Translations under genes and position numbers: made by a program
DNA from: Pseudomonas sp. Bout1
Lineage (GTDB): Bacteria > Pseudomonadota > Gammaproteobacteria > Pseudomonadales > Pseudomonadaceae
Assembly (NCBI RefSeq): GCF_034314165.1
Contig: NZ_JAVIWK010000001.1
Coordinates: 878,501 to 942,500, forward strand
Direction of reading: 5' to 3'
Length of the DNA stretch: 64,000 nt
Part shown: positions 22,928 through 33,915 of the stretch, in pieces
How positions within the stretch are numbered: position 1 is the stretch's first letter
Layout: every line of letters begins with the position of its first letter
Notes under the pieces: model-generated
What the model saw: only the letters and a program-made list of their open reading frames with translations
Database searches by the model: none
Told to the model about the DNA's origin: nothing

Positions 22928-23050
22928 GTAAAAGCGTAGCGAGCGAAGGTAAGACAAGGAAAAAACAGGCGAGGAGGCGGAGTTAACTGCTGTTAATGAG
23001 CATTCCGAGCCTGTTTTTGACGCAGGATTACCGAGCGCAGTAGCTTTTAC
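22928..23050. repeat. palindromic intergenic element between truB and rpsO
   Basis: Outer arms GTAAAAGC (22928-22935) and GCTTTTAC (23043-23050), middle arms GGTAA/TTACC, and inner arms AAAAACAGGC (22961-22970) and GCCTGTTTTT (23009-23018) give a nested imperfect palindrome of about 123 bp. The centre contains GTTAAC and TGTTAA. I recall similar sequences between genes in other Pseudomonas genomes, so this is probably a dispersed non-coding repeat, but only one copy is present here. Confidence 0.6.
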
Positions 23051-23129
23051 GCAAACTGGAACGAGGGTGGCTGTTAGCAGGCATGGTCACTACTCATTTT
23101 TAGATACAGGGATTTGTCCCTGGCCTGTT

Positions 23130-23152
23130 GAAACCGCCCTTTGGGTGGTTTC
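23130..23152 (+). other. hairpin in the rpsO leader
   Basis: GAAACCGCC pairs with GGTGGTTTC (one wobble) about 20 bp before the rpsO start. rpsO is autoregulated by S15 in E. coli through a 5' structure; whether this hairpin has that role is unknown. Confidence 0.45.
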
Positions 23153-23171
23153 CTGAAAAAAGGATTGCCTC

Positions 23172-23441
23172 ATGGCTCTCGACGTTCAAGAAAAAGCTCA
23201 AATCGTAGCTGACTACCAGCAAGCTGTTGGTGACACTGGTTCGCCAGAAGTGCAAGTTGCACTGCTGACCCACAACATCAACAAGCTGCAAGGTCACTTC
23301 AAGGCCAACGGTAAAGATCACCACTCCCGTCGTGGTCTGATCCGCATGGTAAACCAGCGTCGTAAGCTGCTGGATTACCTGAAAGGCAAGGATCTGGGTC
23401 GTTATCAGACTCTGATCGGTCGCCTGGGTCTGCGTCGCTAA
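23172..23441 (+). CDS. rpsO: 30S ribosomal protein S15
   Basis: 89-residue four-helix ribosomal protein that binds 16S rRNA helices 20-22. The sequence [16 protein letters not shown], the central [12 protein letters not shown], and the conserved [20 protein letters not shown] are standard. It is followed by pnp, the usual neighbour. Confidence 0.98.
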   Translation: MALDVQEKAQIVADYQQAVGDTGSPEVQVALLTHNINKLQGHFKANGKDHHSRRGLIRMVNQRRKLLDYLKGKDLGRYQTLIGRLGLRR

Positions 23442-23477
23442 TAAGCGATTGCGCTAGAGGTTGGTTGGCTGTCGTGT

Positions 23478-23498
23478 GCCAGTGGGTTTCCCGCTGGC
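23478..23498 (+). terminator. rpsO-pnp intergenic hairpin
   Basis: GCCAGTGGG, TTT, CCCGCTGGC (one wobble). There is no strong T-run, so partial read-through into pnp is expected. In E. coli this gap holds a terminator and the RNase III site used for pnp autoregulation. Confidence 0.5.
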
Positions 23499-23635
23499 CC
23501 ATGGCAGGCTTCCAGCCTCAAGTTTTATCTGGATACACGTTTTACCCTGGACAGGCGTTGGGCCGATTCCCGACATTGCCCAAGAATTTCGCAAGAAGAC
23601 AAGTTCCCCAAGAGCCACAAAGAAGGTAGGACACC

Positions 23636-25741
23636 GTGAACCCGGTTATCAAAAAATTCCAGTTCGGTCAATCGACCGTTACCCTCGAGACAGGCCGTAT
23701 CGCCCGTCAAGCCTCCGGCGCAGTGCTGGTCACCGTTGACGACGACGTCACCGTATTGGTGACCGTTGTAGGCGCCAAGACCGCTGACCCAAGCAAAGGC
23801 TTCTTCCCTCTTTCCGTTCACTACCAGGAAAAGACTTACGCTGCCGGTAAGATCCCTGGTGGTTTCTTCAAGCGCGAAGGCCGTCCTTCCGAGAAAGAAA
23901 CCCTGACTTCCCGACTGATCGACCGTCCGATCCGTCCGCTGTTCCCAGAAGGCTTCATGAACGAAGTGCAGGTTGTCTGCACCGTCGTTTCCACCAGCAA
24001 GAAGACCGATCCGGACATCGCTGCGATGATCGGTACCTCGGCTGCCCTGGCCATCTCCGGTATTCCTTTCGATGGCCCGATCGGCGCCGCTCGCGTGGCA
24101 TTCCACGAAAGCACCGGCTACCTGCTGAACCCGACTTACGAACAACAGAAAGCTTCGAGCCTGGACATGGTCGTTGCCGGTACTTCGGAAGCCGTATTGA
24201 TGGTTGAATCGGAAGCCAAAGAGCTGACCGAAGACCAGATGCTGGGCGCGGTACTGTTTGCTCACGACGAGTTCCAGGTTGTGATCAACGCCGTTAAAGA
24301 ACTGGCCGCCGAAGCTGCCAAGCCAACCTGGACCTGGGCTCCACAGCCTGAAGCGACTGCTCTGCTGGGCGCGATCCGTGCCGAGTTCGGCGACGCGATC
24401 TCCCAGGCTTACACCATCACCATCAAGGCCGACCGTTACGCTCGCCTGGGTGAGTTGAAAGACCAGGTTGTTGCCAAACTGTCCGGTGAAGAAGGCCAGC
24501 CTTCGTCCAGCGAAGTCAAAGCAGCGTTCGGCGAAATCGAATACCGCACCGTTCGCGAAAACATCGTTAACGGCAAGCCACGTATCGACGGCCGCGACAC
24601 CAAGACCGTACGTCCGCTGAACATCGAAGTCGGCGTTCTGCCAAAAACCCACGGTTCGGCCCTGTTCACCCGTGGCGAAACCCAGGCTCTGGTAGTTGCA
24701 ACACTGGGTACTGCCCGTGACGCACAGCTGTTGGACACCCTGGAAGGCGAGAAAAAAGACCCGTTCATGCTGCACTACAACTTCCCTCCGTTCTCGGTAG
24801 GTGAGTGTGGTCGCATGGGTGGTGCTGGTCGTCGCGAAATCGGTCACGGCCGCCTGGCCCGTCGTTCGATCGCTGCCATGCTGCCTGCCGCCGACGTGTT
24901 CCCGTACACCATTCGTGTTGTGTCGGAAATCACCGAGTCCAACGGTTCCAGCTCCATGGCTTCGGTCTGCGGTGCTTCCCTGGCCCTGATGGACGCCGGT
25001 GTGCCGATGAAGGCACCGGTTGCCGGTATCGCCATGGGCCTGGTTAAAGAAGGCGAGAAGTTCGCCATCCTGACCGACATCCTGGGTGACGAAGACCACT
25101 TGGGCGACATGGACTTCAAAGTAGCCGGTACCGCCAAAGGTGTTACCGCGCTGCAGATGGACATCAAGATCAAAGGCATCACCGAAGAGATCATGGAAAT
25201 CGCTCTGGGCCAAGCCCTGGAAGCGCGCCTGAACATCCTCGGCCAGATGAACGTGATCATTGGTCAGTCGCGTACCGAGCTGTCGGAAAATGCTCCGACC
25301 ATGATCGCGATGAAAATCGACACCGACAAAATCCGTGATGTTATCGGTAAAGGCGGCGCGACCATTCGTGCGATCTGTGAAGAGACCAAGGCTTCGATCG
25401 ACATCGAAGACGACGGCTCGATCAAGATCTTCGGCGAAACCAAGGAAGCAGCTGAAGCAGCACGTCAGCGCGTTCTGGGCATCACCGCTGAAGCCGAGAT
25501 TGGCAAGATCTACGTCGGTAAGGTTGAGCGCATCGTCGACTTCGGCGCATTCGTCAACATCCTGCCAGGCAAAGACGGTCTGGTGCACATCTCCATGTTG
25601 AGCGACGCTCGCGTTGAGAAAGTGACCGACATTCTGAAAGAAGGCCAGGAAGTGGAAGTGCTGGTACTGGACGTGGATAACCGCGGCCGTATCAAGCTGT
25701 CCATCAAGGACGTAGCAGCAGCCAAGGCTTCGGGCGTTTAA
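23636..25741 (+). CDS. pnp: polyribonucleotide nucleotidyltransferase (PNPase)
   Basis: Phosphorolytic 3'-5' exoribonuclease of the degradosome. The 701-residue product has two RNase PH domains, the second with [14 protein letters not shown] and the active-site stretch near 385-500. A KH domain with [10 protein letters not shown] lies near residue 565, and a C-terminal S1 domain with [14 protein letters not shown] near 625. The start is GTG 23636, supported by AAGGTAGG. A clear terminator follows at 25763-25790. Confidence 0.98.
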   Translation: MNPVIKKFQFGQSTVTLETGRIARQASGAVLVTVDDDVTVLVTVVGAKTADPSKGFFPLSVHYQEKTYAAGKIPGGFFKREGRPSEKETLTSRLIDRPIRPLFPEGFMNEVQVVCTVVSTSKKTDPDIAAMIGTSAALAISGIPFDGPIGAARVAFHESTGYLLNPTYEQQKASSLDMVVAGTSEAVLMVESEAKELTEDQMLGAVLFAHDEFQVVINAVKELAAEAAKPTWTWAPQPEATALLGAIRAEFGDAISQAYTITIKADRYARLGELKDQVVAKLSGEEGQPSSSEVKAAFGEIEYRTVRENIVNGKPRIDGRDTKTVRPLNIEVGVLPKTHGSALFTRGETQALVVATLGTARDAQLLDTLEGEKKDPFMLHYNFPPFSVGECGRMGGAGRREIGHGRLARRSIAAMLPAADVFPYTIRVVSEITESNGSSSMASVCGASLALMDAGVPMKAPVAGIAMGLVKEGEKFAILTDILGDEDHLGDMDFKVAGTAKGVTALQMDIKIKGITEEIMEIALGQALEARLNILGQMNVIIGQSRTELSENAPTMIAMKIDTDKIRDVIGKGGATIRAICEETKASIDIEDDGSIKIFGETKEAAEAARQRVLGITAEAEIGKIYVGKVERIVDFGAFVNILPGKDGLVHISMLSDARVEKVTDILKEGQEVEVLVLDVDNRGRIKLSIKDVAAAKASGV

Positions 25742-25762
25742 TCACCCCGTTGCTGCACGCTG

Positions 25763-25790
25763 AAAAAAGGACTCTTCGGAGTCCTTTTTT
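25763..25790 (+). terminator. rho-independent terminator after pnp
   Basis: AAAAAAGGACTC, TTCG-type loop, GAGTCCTTTTTT. It ends the rpsO-pnp transcript. Confidence 0.9.
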
Positions 25791-25842
25791 ATGCCTGCCG
25801 GAAAGTGTCGGGAAATCAGGTGCTTACCAGGCCCCTAAAGCC

Positions 25843-25882
25843 GCAACTTGCATGCAGGCACAGTCCGGTTCATGCAAGTTGC
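25843..25882. promoter_or_regulatory. 12-bp perfect inverted repeat, possible enhancer site
   Basis: GCAACTTGCATG (25843-25854) and CATGCAAGTTGC (25871-25882), with 16 bp between the arms. Its centre is about 110 bp upstream of the predicted start of the sigma-54-like promoter at 25949, where activators of that class usually bind. The protein that binds it is unknown. Confidence 0.5.
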
Positions 25883-25948
25883 ACGATTCCGAAAATCAGC
25901 TGATTCTATAACATGTTGTTTTAAAAGGATTTTATTTGGTTTTGGGTC

Positions 25949-25965
25949 TTGGCACACTGCCTGCA
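25949..25965 (+). promoter_or_regulatory. sigma-54-like promoter before the BON-domain gene
   Basis: TTGGCACACTGCCTGCA matches the sigma-54 -24/-12 pattern YTGGCACGRNNNTTGCW at all but three positions and keeps GG-N10-GC. Transcription would begin near 25977, about 60 bp before the gene. Confidence 0.6.
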
Positions 25966-26035
25966 ATAACCCTGTTAACGCTGCAGCATCAAGGTTCACA
26001 CACTGCAGATTTTTAATAAAACAGGAGTTACTCGT

Positions 26036-26656
26036 ATGAAGAAGTTCGCTCTCGCTACTGCTACCGCTCTGACCCTGGCCATGGGTGCTAACGTGGCCTT
26101 TGCTCAGACTTCCCAAGCTCCAATGACCCTGGCGGCTGGTGAAGCCACCAAGGCTAAAGAAAGCGTTTCGGATACCTGGATCACCACCAAGGTTAAATCC
26201 GACCTGCTGACCGAGAAAGGCATTCCTGGTTCGGACATCAAGGTTGAAACCAACAAAGGCGTGGTTTCCCTGTCCTCGACAGTCGCTATCTCCGATTCGC
26301 AAAAAGCTACTGCTGTAGCAATCACCAAGAAAATCAAAGGCGTGACCGCGGTTTCGGCTGACGGCCTGATGGCCGGCGGTGCAACTAAAGCTGATAACGT
26401 CGACAAAACCAAAAGCGCAGCAGCTGGCGCCAAAGAGTCCACCTCGGACACTTGGATCACCACCAAAGTGAAAGCTGACCTGGTAACCGAGAAAGGCATT
26501 CCTGGTACCGACATTAAGGTCGAAACCAACAAAGGCGTAGTTTCCCTGTCTTCGACCGTAGCGGTCACTGAAGCTCAGAAAACTACCGCGGTGAATATCG
26601 CCAAGAAAATCAAAGGCGTTAAATCTGTTTCGGCTGCTGGCCTGCAAGCAGAGTAA
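26036..26656 (+). CDS. periplasmic protein with two BON domains (OsmY-like)
   Basis: 206 residues with a Sec signal peptide (cleavage after AFA, about residue 24) and two BON domains at about 45-112 and 133-203. BON domains are thought to bind phospholipid or membrane surfaces; OsmY-type proteins respond to osmotic and envelope stress. The two domains are nearly identical, both containing SDTWITTKVK, LxTEKGIPGxDIKVETNKG and VVSLSSTVA, so they arose by recent duplication or are kept alike. ATG 26036 follows AGGAG. A sigma-54-like promoter lies upstream and a 13-bp-stem hairpin downstream. Confidence 0.85.
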   Translation: MKKFALATATALTLAMGANVAFAQTSQAPMTLAAGEATKAKESVSDTWITTKVKSDLLTEKGIPGSDIKVETNKGVVSLSSTVAISDSQKATAVAITKKIKGVTAVSADGLMAGGATKADNVDKTKSAAAGAKESTSDTWITTKVKADLVTEKGIPGTDIKVETNKGVVSLSSTVAVTEAQKTTAVNIAKKIKGVKSVSAAGLQAE

Positions 26657-26763
26657 CGCTTAACGAATCGCCTGAACTAGGCAGAGGCGGCCACGAGCGA
26701 GTCTAGACATCCGCTCAATGCACCTCACAGGTTCATGCGACCGGCCACACGGATGTGGTCATT

Positions 26764-26793
26764 ACAGGCCCCGGCACTTGTGCCGGGGCCTGT
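26764..26793 (+). terminator. strong hairpin after the BON gene
   Basis: ACAGGCCCCGGCA, loop CTTG, TGCCGGGGCCTGT: 13 perfect base pairs, then TCTATT. Probably the terminator of the BON gene transcript. Confidence 0.7.
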
Positions 26794-26831
26794 TCTATTG
26801 TGGGTAGAAAAGTGGGGAGGTCAGAGGCTCT

Positions 26832-26965
26832 TGTGGCGAGGGGCTTGCCCCCCGTTGGGCTGCGTAGCGGCCCCTTGGTATGACGACGGTGATCCGCCTG
26901 AATGACCGCGACGCCCTCATTGGGGCCGCTACGCAGCCCAACGAGGGACAAGCCCCCTCGCCACA
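26832..26965. repeat. paired inverted REP sequences (REPIN)
   Basis: Left arm 26832-26874 and right arm 26922-26965 are inverted copies of about 43 bp beginning TGTGGCGAGGGG and ending GCTGCGTAGCGGCCCC, with a few mismatches and a 47-bp spacer. The two convergent gene ends (BON and DUF748) flank it. This is the common GCGAGGGG family of fluorescent pseudomonads. Confidence 0.85.
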
Positions 26966-26985
26966 GATGTTCAGCGGGTGCCGGT

Positions 26986-29931
26986 TTATTCGGCGTCCAG
27001 ATGCATCGGTGTCACCACCCGGCCATCTTTCTGCGCTTCACCGAGGTTGGCGTCGATAAAGTAAACCCGGTCGTCTTCGAGTTTCCCCTTGTCCACCAGG
27101 TAGTCCTTGATCGCGCTGGCGCGGTCCTGGCCCAGTTGGCGCAGCAGCACGTCACTGGCGCTCCAGAACTTGATCACACCGTCTCGCAGCTTGGCAGTGC
27201 GGTCATCGCTGCTGAGGTCTTTCCACTCGGGCGGCGGCTGCAGTTTGAGGCGGGTGCGGTAGATGCCTTCCAGCAGCGGAGCCTTTTCTTTTTCCGGGAC
27301 AGCAAGCAGCGACGCCTGGGCCGGGACTTTATCGCCACGGCGCTGCAAGATCTTGTAGTAGTTGTACTGGTATTCGCGTTCCAGTCGCTGTGCGGCCAAA
27401 AGCGGGCCGTCACTGCTGGCGGCGGCGGTACCTTCGATTTCCAGGCGCAGGGCGGGGCGTTCTTTGAGCGCCTTGGCCAGGCTGTCCAGTGCCGACTCGG
27501 AGTCCTTGCTCAGATCGCTGGAACCCGCGGCGAAAGACACGTTGCCGAGGTCTTGCGCACCACCACCGCTAATCAGCCCGCCGATAAACTTGAACGGCGC
27601 CGTGGCTGCACGCACCACCAGGTTACGCAGCGTCTGCCATACAATCGGCATCACGCTGAATTGCGGGTTGTTCAAGTCGCCGGTCACCGGCAGCTCAATG
27701 GAGATCTTGCCGTCGCTGTCTTTGAGCAGGGCAATCGCCAGGCGAATTGGCAGGTCCACGGCGTCGGCACTGTCAACCTTTTCGCCCAGTTGCAGTTGCT
27801 CAACCACCACCTTGTTCTCGGCCTTCAACTGGCCCTTGGTGATGACGTAATGCAGGTCGAGGTTGAGTCGGCCCTTGCGGATGCGGAACCCGGCGAACTT
27901 GCCCGAGTACGGCGTCAGCGTGGTCAGTTCGACACGCTTGAAGCTGGTGGCGATGTCCAGCGCCGCCATCGGGTCAAACGGGTTCACGCTGCCCTTGATG
28001 GTGACTGGCGCGTAACGGTCGACCTTGCCCTTCACGTCGACGGTCGCCGGTTTGGCCTGGCGACTGTCGATGGTGCCAATCTGGCCGTTGAGCTGTTGGA
28101 TGGCCGTGGCGAAGTTCGGGGTCAGGCTGAAGTCGGCGAAGTTGGCCGAGCCGTCGTTGATCGCAATTTGACCAATGTGAATGCCCAGCGGCTTTTCTTT
28201 GCCAGCCACAGGTTTTGCAGCGGGCTTACTGGCGCCGTTTGCCGGCTGCGGAATCAGCAGGTCATCGATGTTGGTGGTGCGGTCGTCGTTGATCATGAAG
28301 CGCGCATAGGGTTGCAGCAGGTTGACCTTGTCGATCGACAGGCTGTCGCCGTGTTGATAATTCACGCCTTCGAGCACCAACCGCTGCCACTTGAGGAAGT
28401 CGCGGGTCTTCATGGTGTCCAGGGTGTGCAACTGGTCGACCTGCGCCCGGCCAGTTACCTGGAACGCCAGGGGCTCGGTGCTTTTCAGGTTGACGTCGAG
28501 GTTGCTCCCCAGCATGCCGCTACGCAGTTCCAGGCGGATAAACGGGCTGATATAAGATTGGGCAACGCGCAGGTCGATGTCCTTGGTATCCACTTTCAGC
28601 TTGGCGGTAACCGGGTTCAAGTTGACCTGGCCGGTTGCCTGCAGCTTGCCTTGTTTGCCTACCCCAGTATCGAGCTTGAGGGTAAACGGGCTCTGGTTGA
28701 GGCTATCGAAATCCTGCAGGTCCAGGTTCAGCGGGCCGACTTCCAGGGCGACTGCCGGTTTAGCCGAGCGGTCAGCCAGGTGCACTTGGTAGTCGCGCAG
28801 TTGCACGTCCTTGAGCAGCACTTGCCAAGGCTTGCTCGGGGCTGGCGGCGCCGGTTTTGGCGAGTCGGCGGTGGCGGGTGCGGTAGCCGGTTCGGGCGCG
28901 GCTGCCGGCTTGCTCGGTTGGCTGGCGAACAGTTTCTGCCAGTCGAGCTGGCCGTCTGCTTCAAGGGCGGCCCAGGTTTCGAGCTTGTTGCTGCGAATCT
29001 TGCCGACAATCACCTGCTGTTTGGCCAGGTCCACGGAGGTGTCACTGACGTCCAGGCGTTCCAGGCGGGCCAATGGCCGGCCATCCGGCGTCTTGATCGC
29101 GAACGGCGCGACGCTCAAGGTGACGTTGGTCAGGTTAAGCTCGGTTTCCTTGGCCAGGCTCAACTTGTAGTCGGTGCTGAAGTTGAGGACGCCGTCGTCG
29201 AGTACCAGAGGCACCGCGTCACGCACATAGGGCCACCAGACTTTCATCTTGCCGTCGGTAACCTTGAGTTTGCCTTCGGAGGCAATCGGGATGAGGCTGA
29301 AGTTGCCGGTCCAGTCGATCTGGCCACCTTCGGGCCCGGCCGCAACCAGCGTCATATCAGCGTTGTCTTCGGGCAACGTGCTGAGGTTCTTCAGCTCGAA
29401 ATCCAGTTTGTCGTAGAGAAACTCGATCGGCTCACTGGGGCGCAAATCCTGGAAGTGCACATAACCGCCCGCCAGCTTGATGTTATCGATGCGCAGCGGG
29501 AACGGCTTGGCGTTCGGATCGGTTGGCGTCGGCTCGCTGGCGGGCAATTTGAACAGTTGCGCCAGGTTTAGCTGGCCGGATTTGTCGAACAGCAGCTCGG
29601 TCTTCGGCTTGTCGAGTTGTACGTCCGCCAGGTGCAGGGCGCGGGTCCACAGGCTGTCGAGTTGCAGGTTGGCATAGAGGCGTTCAAAGCCCACTTGCTC
29701 CTTGCCGGGCTCACCGATATTCAGGCCCCACACGGTCAATTCGAGGCTGAACGGGTTGAGCTCGATACGCTGGATATGCGCCGGCACGGTGGCGTAATTG
29801 GCCAACTGTTGGTTGGCCACGCGAAGGGCAATGCCGGGGAGAATAAGAAAGCCCAGCAAACTGTACAGGGCAAGGGCGGTCAGCAAGGCGCCAGCGGCGC
29901 GAATCAATCCTTTGGGCATATGTGACGCCAT
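26986..29931 (-). CDS. DUF748 / AsmA-like envelope protein with a C-terminal OmpA-like segment
   Basis: 981 residues. One N-terminal membrane anchor (about 10-33) is followed by a long AsmA-like periplasmic body with repeated beta segments, and a Pro/Ala-rich stretch near 340-365. Near residue 795 a sequence VSFAAGSSDLSKDSESALDSLA resembles the first half of an OmpA-like peptidoglycan-binding domain, and near 930-950 QDRASAIKDYLVDKG resembles its second half, with about 100 unrelated residues between. AsmA-like proteins take part in envelope lipid homeostasis or transport; the substrate here is unknown. The start could be ATG 29931 or ATG 29919. Confidence 0.8.
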   Translation of the reverse strand: MASHMPKGLIRAAGALLTALALYSLLGFLILPGIALRVANQQLANYATVPAHIQRIELNPFSLELTVWGLNIGEPGKEQVGFERLYANLQLDSLWTRALHLADVQLDKPKTELLFDKSGQLNLAQLFKLPASEPTPTDPNAKPFPLRIDNIKLAGGYVHFQDLRPSEPIEFLYDKLDFELKNLSTLPEDNADMTLVAAGPEGGQIDWTGNFSLIPIASEGKLKVTDGKMKVWWPYVRDAVPLVLDDGVLNFSTDYKLSLAKETELNLTNVTLSVAPFAIKTPDGRPLARLERLDVSDTSVDLAKQQVIVGKIRSNKLETWAALEADGQLDWQKLFASQPSKPAAAPEPATAPATADSPKPAPPAPSKPWQVLLKDVQLRDYQVHLADRSAKPAVALEVGPLNLDLQDFDSLNQSPFTLKLDTGVGKQGKLQATGQVNLNPVTAKLKVDTKDIDLRVAQSYISPFIRLELRSGMLGSNLDVNLKSTEPLAFQVTGRAQVDQLHTLDTMKTRDFLKWQRLVLEGVNYQHGDSLSIDKVNLLQPYARFMINDDRTTNIDDLLIPQPANGASKPAAKPVAGKEKPLGIHIGQIAINDGSANFADFSLTPNFATAIQQLNGQIGTIDSRQAKPATVDVKGKVDRYAPVTIKGSVNPFDPMAALDIATSFKRVELTTLTPYSGKFAGFRIRKGRLNLDLHYVITKGQLKAENKVVVEQLQLGEKVDSADAVDLPIRLAIALLKDSDGKISIELPVTGDLNNPQFSVMPIVWQTLRNLVVRAATAPFKFIGGLISGGGAQDLGNVSFAAGSSDLSKDSESALDSLAKALKERPALRLEIEGTAAASSDGPLLAAQRLEREYQYNYYKILQRRGDKVPAQASLLAVPEKEKAPLLEGIYRTRLKLQPPPEWKDLSSDDRTAKLRDGVIKFWSASDVLLRQLGQDRASAIKDYLVDKGKLEDDRVYFIDANLGEAQKDGRVVTPMHLDAE

Positions 29932-30027
29932 CTATGTCGATCAAGAGTGCCTTGGAGTATGGCACGGGTTTACGGTTCCGAAGCACCGGGCCTTTATTAC
30001 CGCGACCAGGCCCTTTTGGGACAAGTC

Positions 30028-31044
30028 TTACAGCTGCAGGATCAGGGTCTTCAGCGGGGGCTGCTGGTCTTGCGACGGGAAGTCTGCTCCGGGTGTCATG
30101 GCCTGCCAGTCGCGTACCGGGCGCCCGGCCTTTTCGGCGCAGCGCAGTACCTGGTCACGCCAGTCGTCCATGCTGACTCTTGCGAGGTTGTTGCAGCAGA
30201 TCAGCACGCCGTTATCGGCAGTCGCCAGCAGTGCTGGCTTGAGCAGGCTCTGGTAGTCGCGCAGCAGGTCGACGGTGCCGAAGGCGCTCTTGGCCCAGGC
30301 TGGCGGGTCGAGCAGCACCAGGTCGTATTGGCGTTGATCCAGGCGCGGATAACTCGGCAGTTTTTGCCCGCGGCGCTGGCTGATGGGCAGGCCGGCCAGT
30401 TGGCGGATAGCCGGGAAATAGTCTGACTGCACAAATTCCATCGTCGGCAATTGCGGGTTCAACTGACCGTTTTCGCGACCGACCGCCAGGTTGCCCTCGG
30501 CAAAGTCCAGGTTGCACACCTCACGGGCGCCGCCGGCCGCCGCGCTCAGGCCTACGCCGCAGGTATAGGCGAACAGGTTCAGCACGCTCTTGCCGGCACT
30601 GTGTGCCTTGACCCAGCCGCGAGTGTTGCGCAGGTCGAGGAAAAGCAGCGGGTCCTGGCCGGCATGCCGACCACGCACGCGGTAATTGAGGCCCCATTCA
30701 TGGCCGATCAAGTCTTCCAGGGCGGCAGGTTCCGCGCGGTACACCGTGTCTTCACGGTCGATGCGCGAGTTGCCCCGGGAGCGGTCGTTATAGACCAGCA
30801 GCAGTTCCAGCCCCAAGTGCTGGTTGATCGCTTGGTGCAGCTGCAACAGGTCGTCACTTTCCAGCGACTGGTGAAAACTCTGCACCAGCAGTTGCGGGCC
30901 ATAGCGGTCGATAGTCAGGCCGCCGGCGCCTTCCTGGCTGCCGTGGAACAGGCGATAGCAATCGGTGCCTTGTGCGTGCAGCTCGGCGAGCAGGTCCTGG
31001 CGATGATCGAGGGCGGCGCGCAGCGCCTGTTTCAAGGAAGACAT
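30028..31044 (-). CDS. RlmI-like SAM-dependent rRNA methyltransferase
   Basis: 338 residues of a class I methyltransferase. The SAM-binding motif NLFAYTCGVGLSAAAGG is near residue 182, and the catalytic-type DPPAWAKS near 262, as in the RlmI/RlmK family of 23S rRNA base methyltransferases. The N-terminal part contains GLTIDRYGPQLLVQ, a typical PUA-linked segment, but the protein is shorter than RlmI (about 396) and appears to lack a full PUA domain. The exact target is unknown. Start ATG 31044; it lies between the oxygenase and DUF748 genes on the same strand. Confidence 0.75.
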   Translation of the reverse strand: MSSLKQALRAALDHRQDLLAELHAQGTDCYRLFHGSQEGAGGLTIDRYGPQLLVQSFHQSLESDDLLQLHQAINQHLGLELLLVYNDRSRGNSRIDREDTVYRAEPAALEDLIGHEWGLNYRVRGRHAGQDPLLFLDLRNTRGWVKAHSAGKSVLNLFAYTCGVGLSAAAGGAREVCNLDFAEGNLAVGRENGQLNPQLPTMEFVQSDYFPAIRQLAGLPISQRRGQKLPSYPRLDQRQYDLVLLDPPAWAKSAFGTVDLLRDYQSLLKPALLATADNGVLICCNNLARVSMDDWRDQVLRCAEKAGRPVRDWQAMTPGADFPSQDQQPPLKTLILQL

Positions 31045-31087
31045 AGTGCGCGCCTTGCAGAGTCATTGGGGCGCGGGAGTTTAACAG

Positions 31088-31963
31088 TTATGGCTCCAGC
31101 AGGCCCATTCGCCTGTGGGCCCGCTGCACCGAACCGTTGCGCATGGCCCAGCGTAACAAGGGTGCACTGCGCTTGACCCCGGCGCGGATCATCTGGCGTT
31201 GGAGGGGGCGTTGCTTCTGCTCGAGCATGTCGCTGGCCCAGTCCGGCAGCAGGTCGATACCCGCCTGCATCATCAATGAGCCAAATGGCTTGGCCAGGGC
31301 GCTGGGAGATGGCGCATTGAGTAGCAGGCGCAGGACTTCGTGGCTGCGTTCATCACACAGCAGTTGCGGACGAATACGCTCAAGGTAATCGGAAATTTCC
31401 TGGCGCGAACGCGGCACATGGCGCGCGCCCAGTTGCTCGGCCACCAAGGCGATTTCGCTGTAATAGCGATCCTGATCCCTGGGCGATAAATCCGGGTTGC
31501 GATAACGCAGGTGGGCGGCGAGAAAATTGCTGACCTCCGCCACATGCACCCAGGTCAGCAGCTCGGGGTCGCTGGCGGCATACGGGCGCCCATCGGGCGC
31601 ATGCCCGACTACTTGCAGGTGAATGGTGCGCACTTTCTCGATCAGCCATTCGGCGTCACGCCGTGAACCAAAGGTGGTCCCGGAAATAAACTGCGAGGTG
31701 CGTCGCAAGCGACCGAGCATGTCCTGGCGAAAGTTCGAGTGGTCCCAAACGCCAGCCAACGCCAGCGGGTGCAACGCCTGCAACATCAGCGCGCTGATGC
31801 CGCCGATCAACATGCTGCTGAAGTCGCCATGGACCTTCCAGCTCACCGAGTTCGGCCCAAACAGACCTGGGTCGCCCTTGGGGTTTTCCAGGTCGAGTTG
31901 GCCGAGCGATAAGCCGGTGAGGCTCATCAACTGGTTTTCGATGCGGCTGCGAATGAATTCCAT
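31088..31963 (-). CDS. MpaB/DUF2236-family oxygenase-like protein
   Basis: 291 residues of the DUF2236 family, which includes MpaB oxygenases and the heme-containing latex-clearing proteins. Visible conserved segments are GDFSSMLIGGISALMLQALHPLALAGVWDHS near 45-75 and HLQVVGHAPDG with WVHVAEV near 115-145; their histidines could bind metal or heme. No signal peptide. ATG 31963 lies 6 bp after the acs stop with AGGAA ahead, so it is co-transcribed with acs. Substrate unknown. Confidence 0.75.
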   Translation of the reverse strand: MEFIRSRIENQLMSLTGLSLGQLDLENPKGDPGLFGPNSVSWKVHGDFSSMLIGGISALMLQALHPLALAGVWDHSNFRQDMLGRLRRTSQFISGTTFGSRRDAEWLIEKVRTIHLQVVGHAPDGRPYAASDPELLTWVHVAEVSNFLAAHLRYRNPDLSPRDQDRYYSEIALVAEQLGARHVPRSRQEISDYLERIRPQLLCDERSHEVLRLLLNAPSPSALAKPFGSLMMQAGIDLLPDWASDMLEQKQRPLQRQMIRAGVKRSAPLLRWAMRNGSVQRAHRRMGLLEP

Positions 31964-31969
31964 GGGTTC

Positions 31970-33907
<1,938 letters not shown>

Positions 33908-33915
33908 GAGGGATC

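Noticed and set aside
25848..26039. 63-codon frame before the BON gene
   Set aside because: Covers the inverted repeat and the sigma-54-like promoter; no ribosome-binding site or protein-like features.
26902..29571. 889-codon open frame on the plus strand opposite the DUF748 gene
   Set aside because: The minus frame has a membrane anchor and AsmA-like body; the plus frame has atypical composition and starts inside a REPIN.
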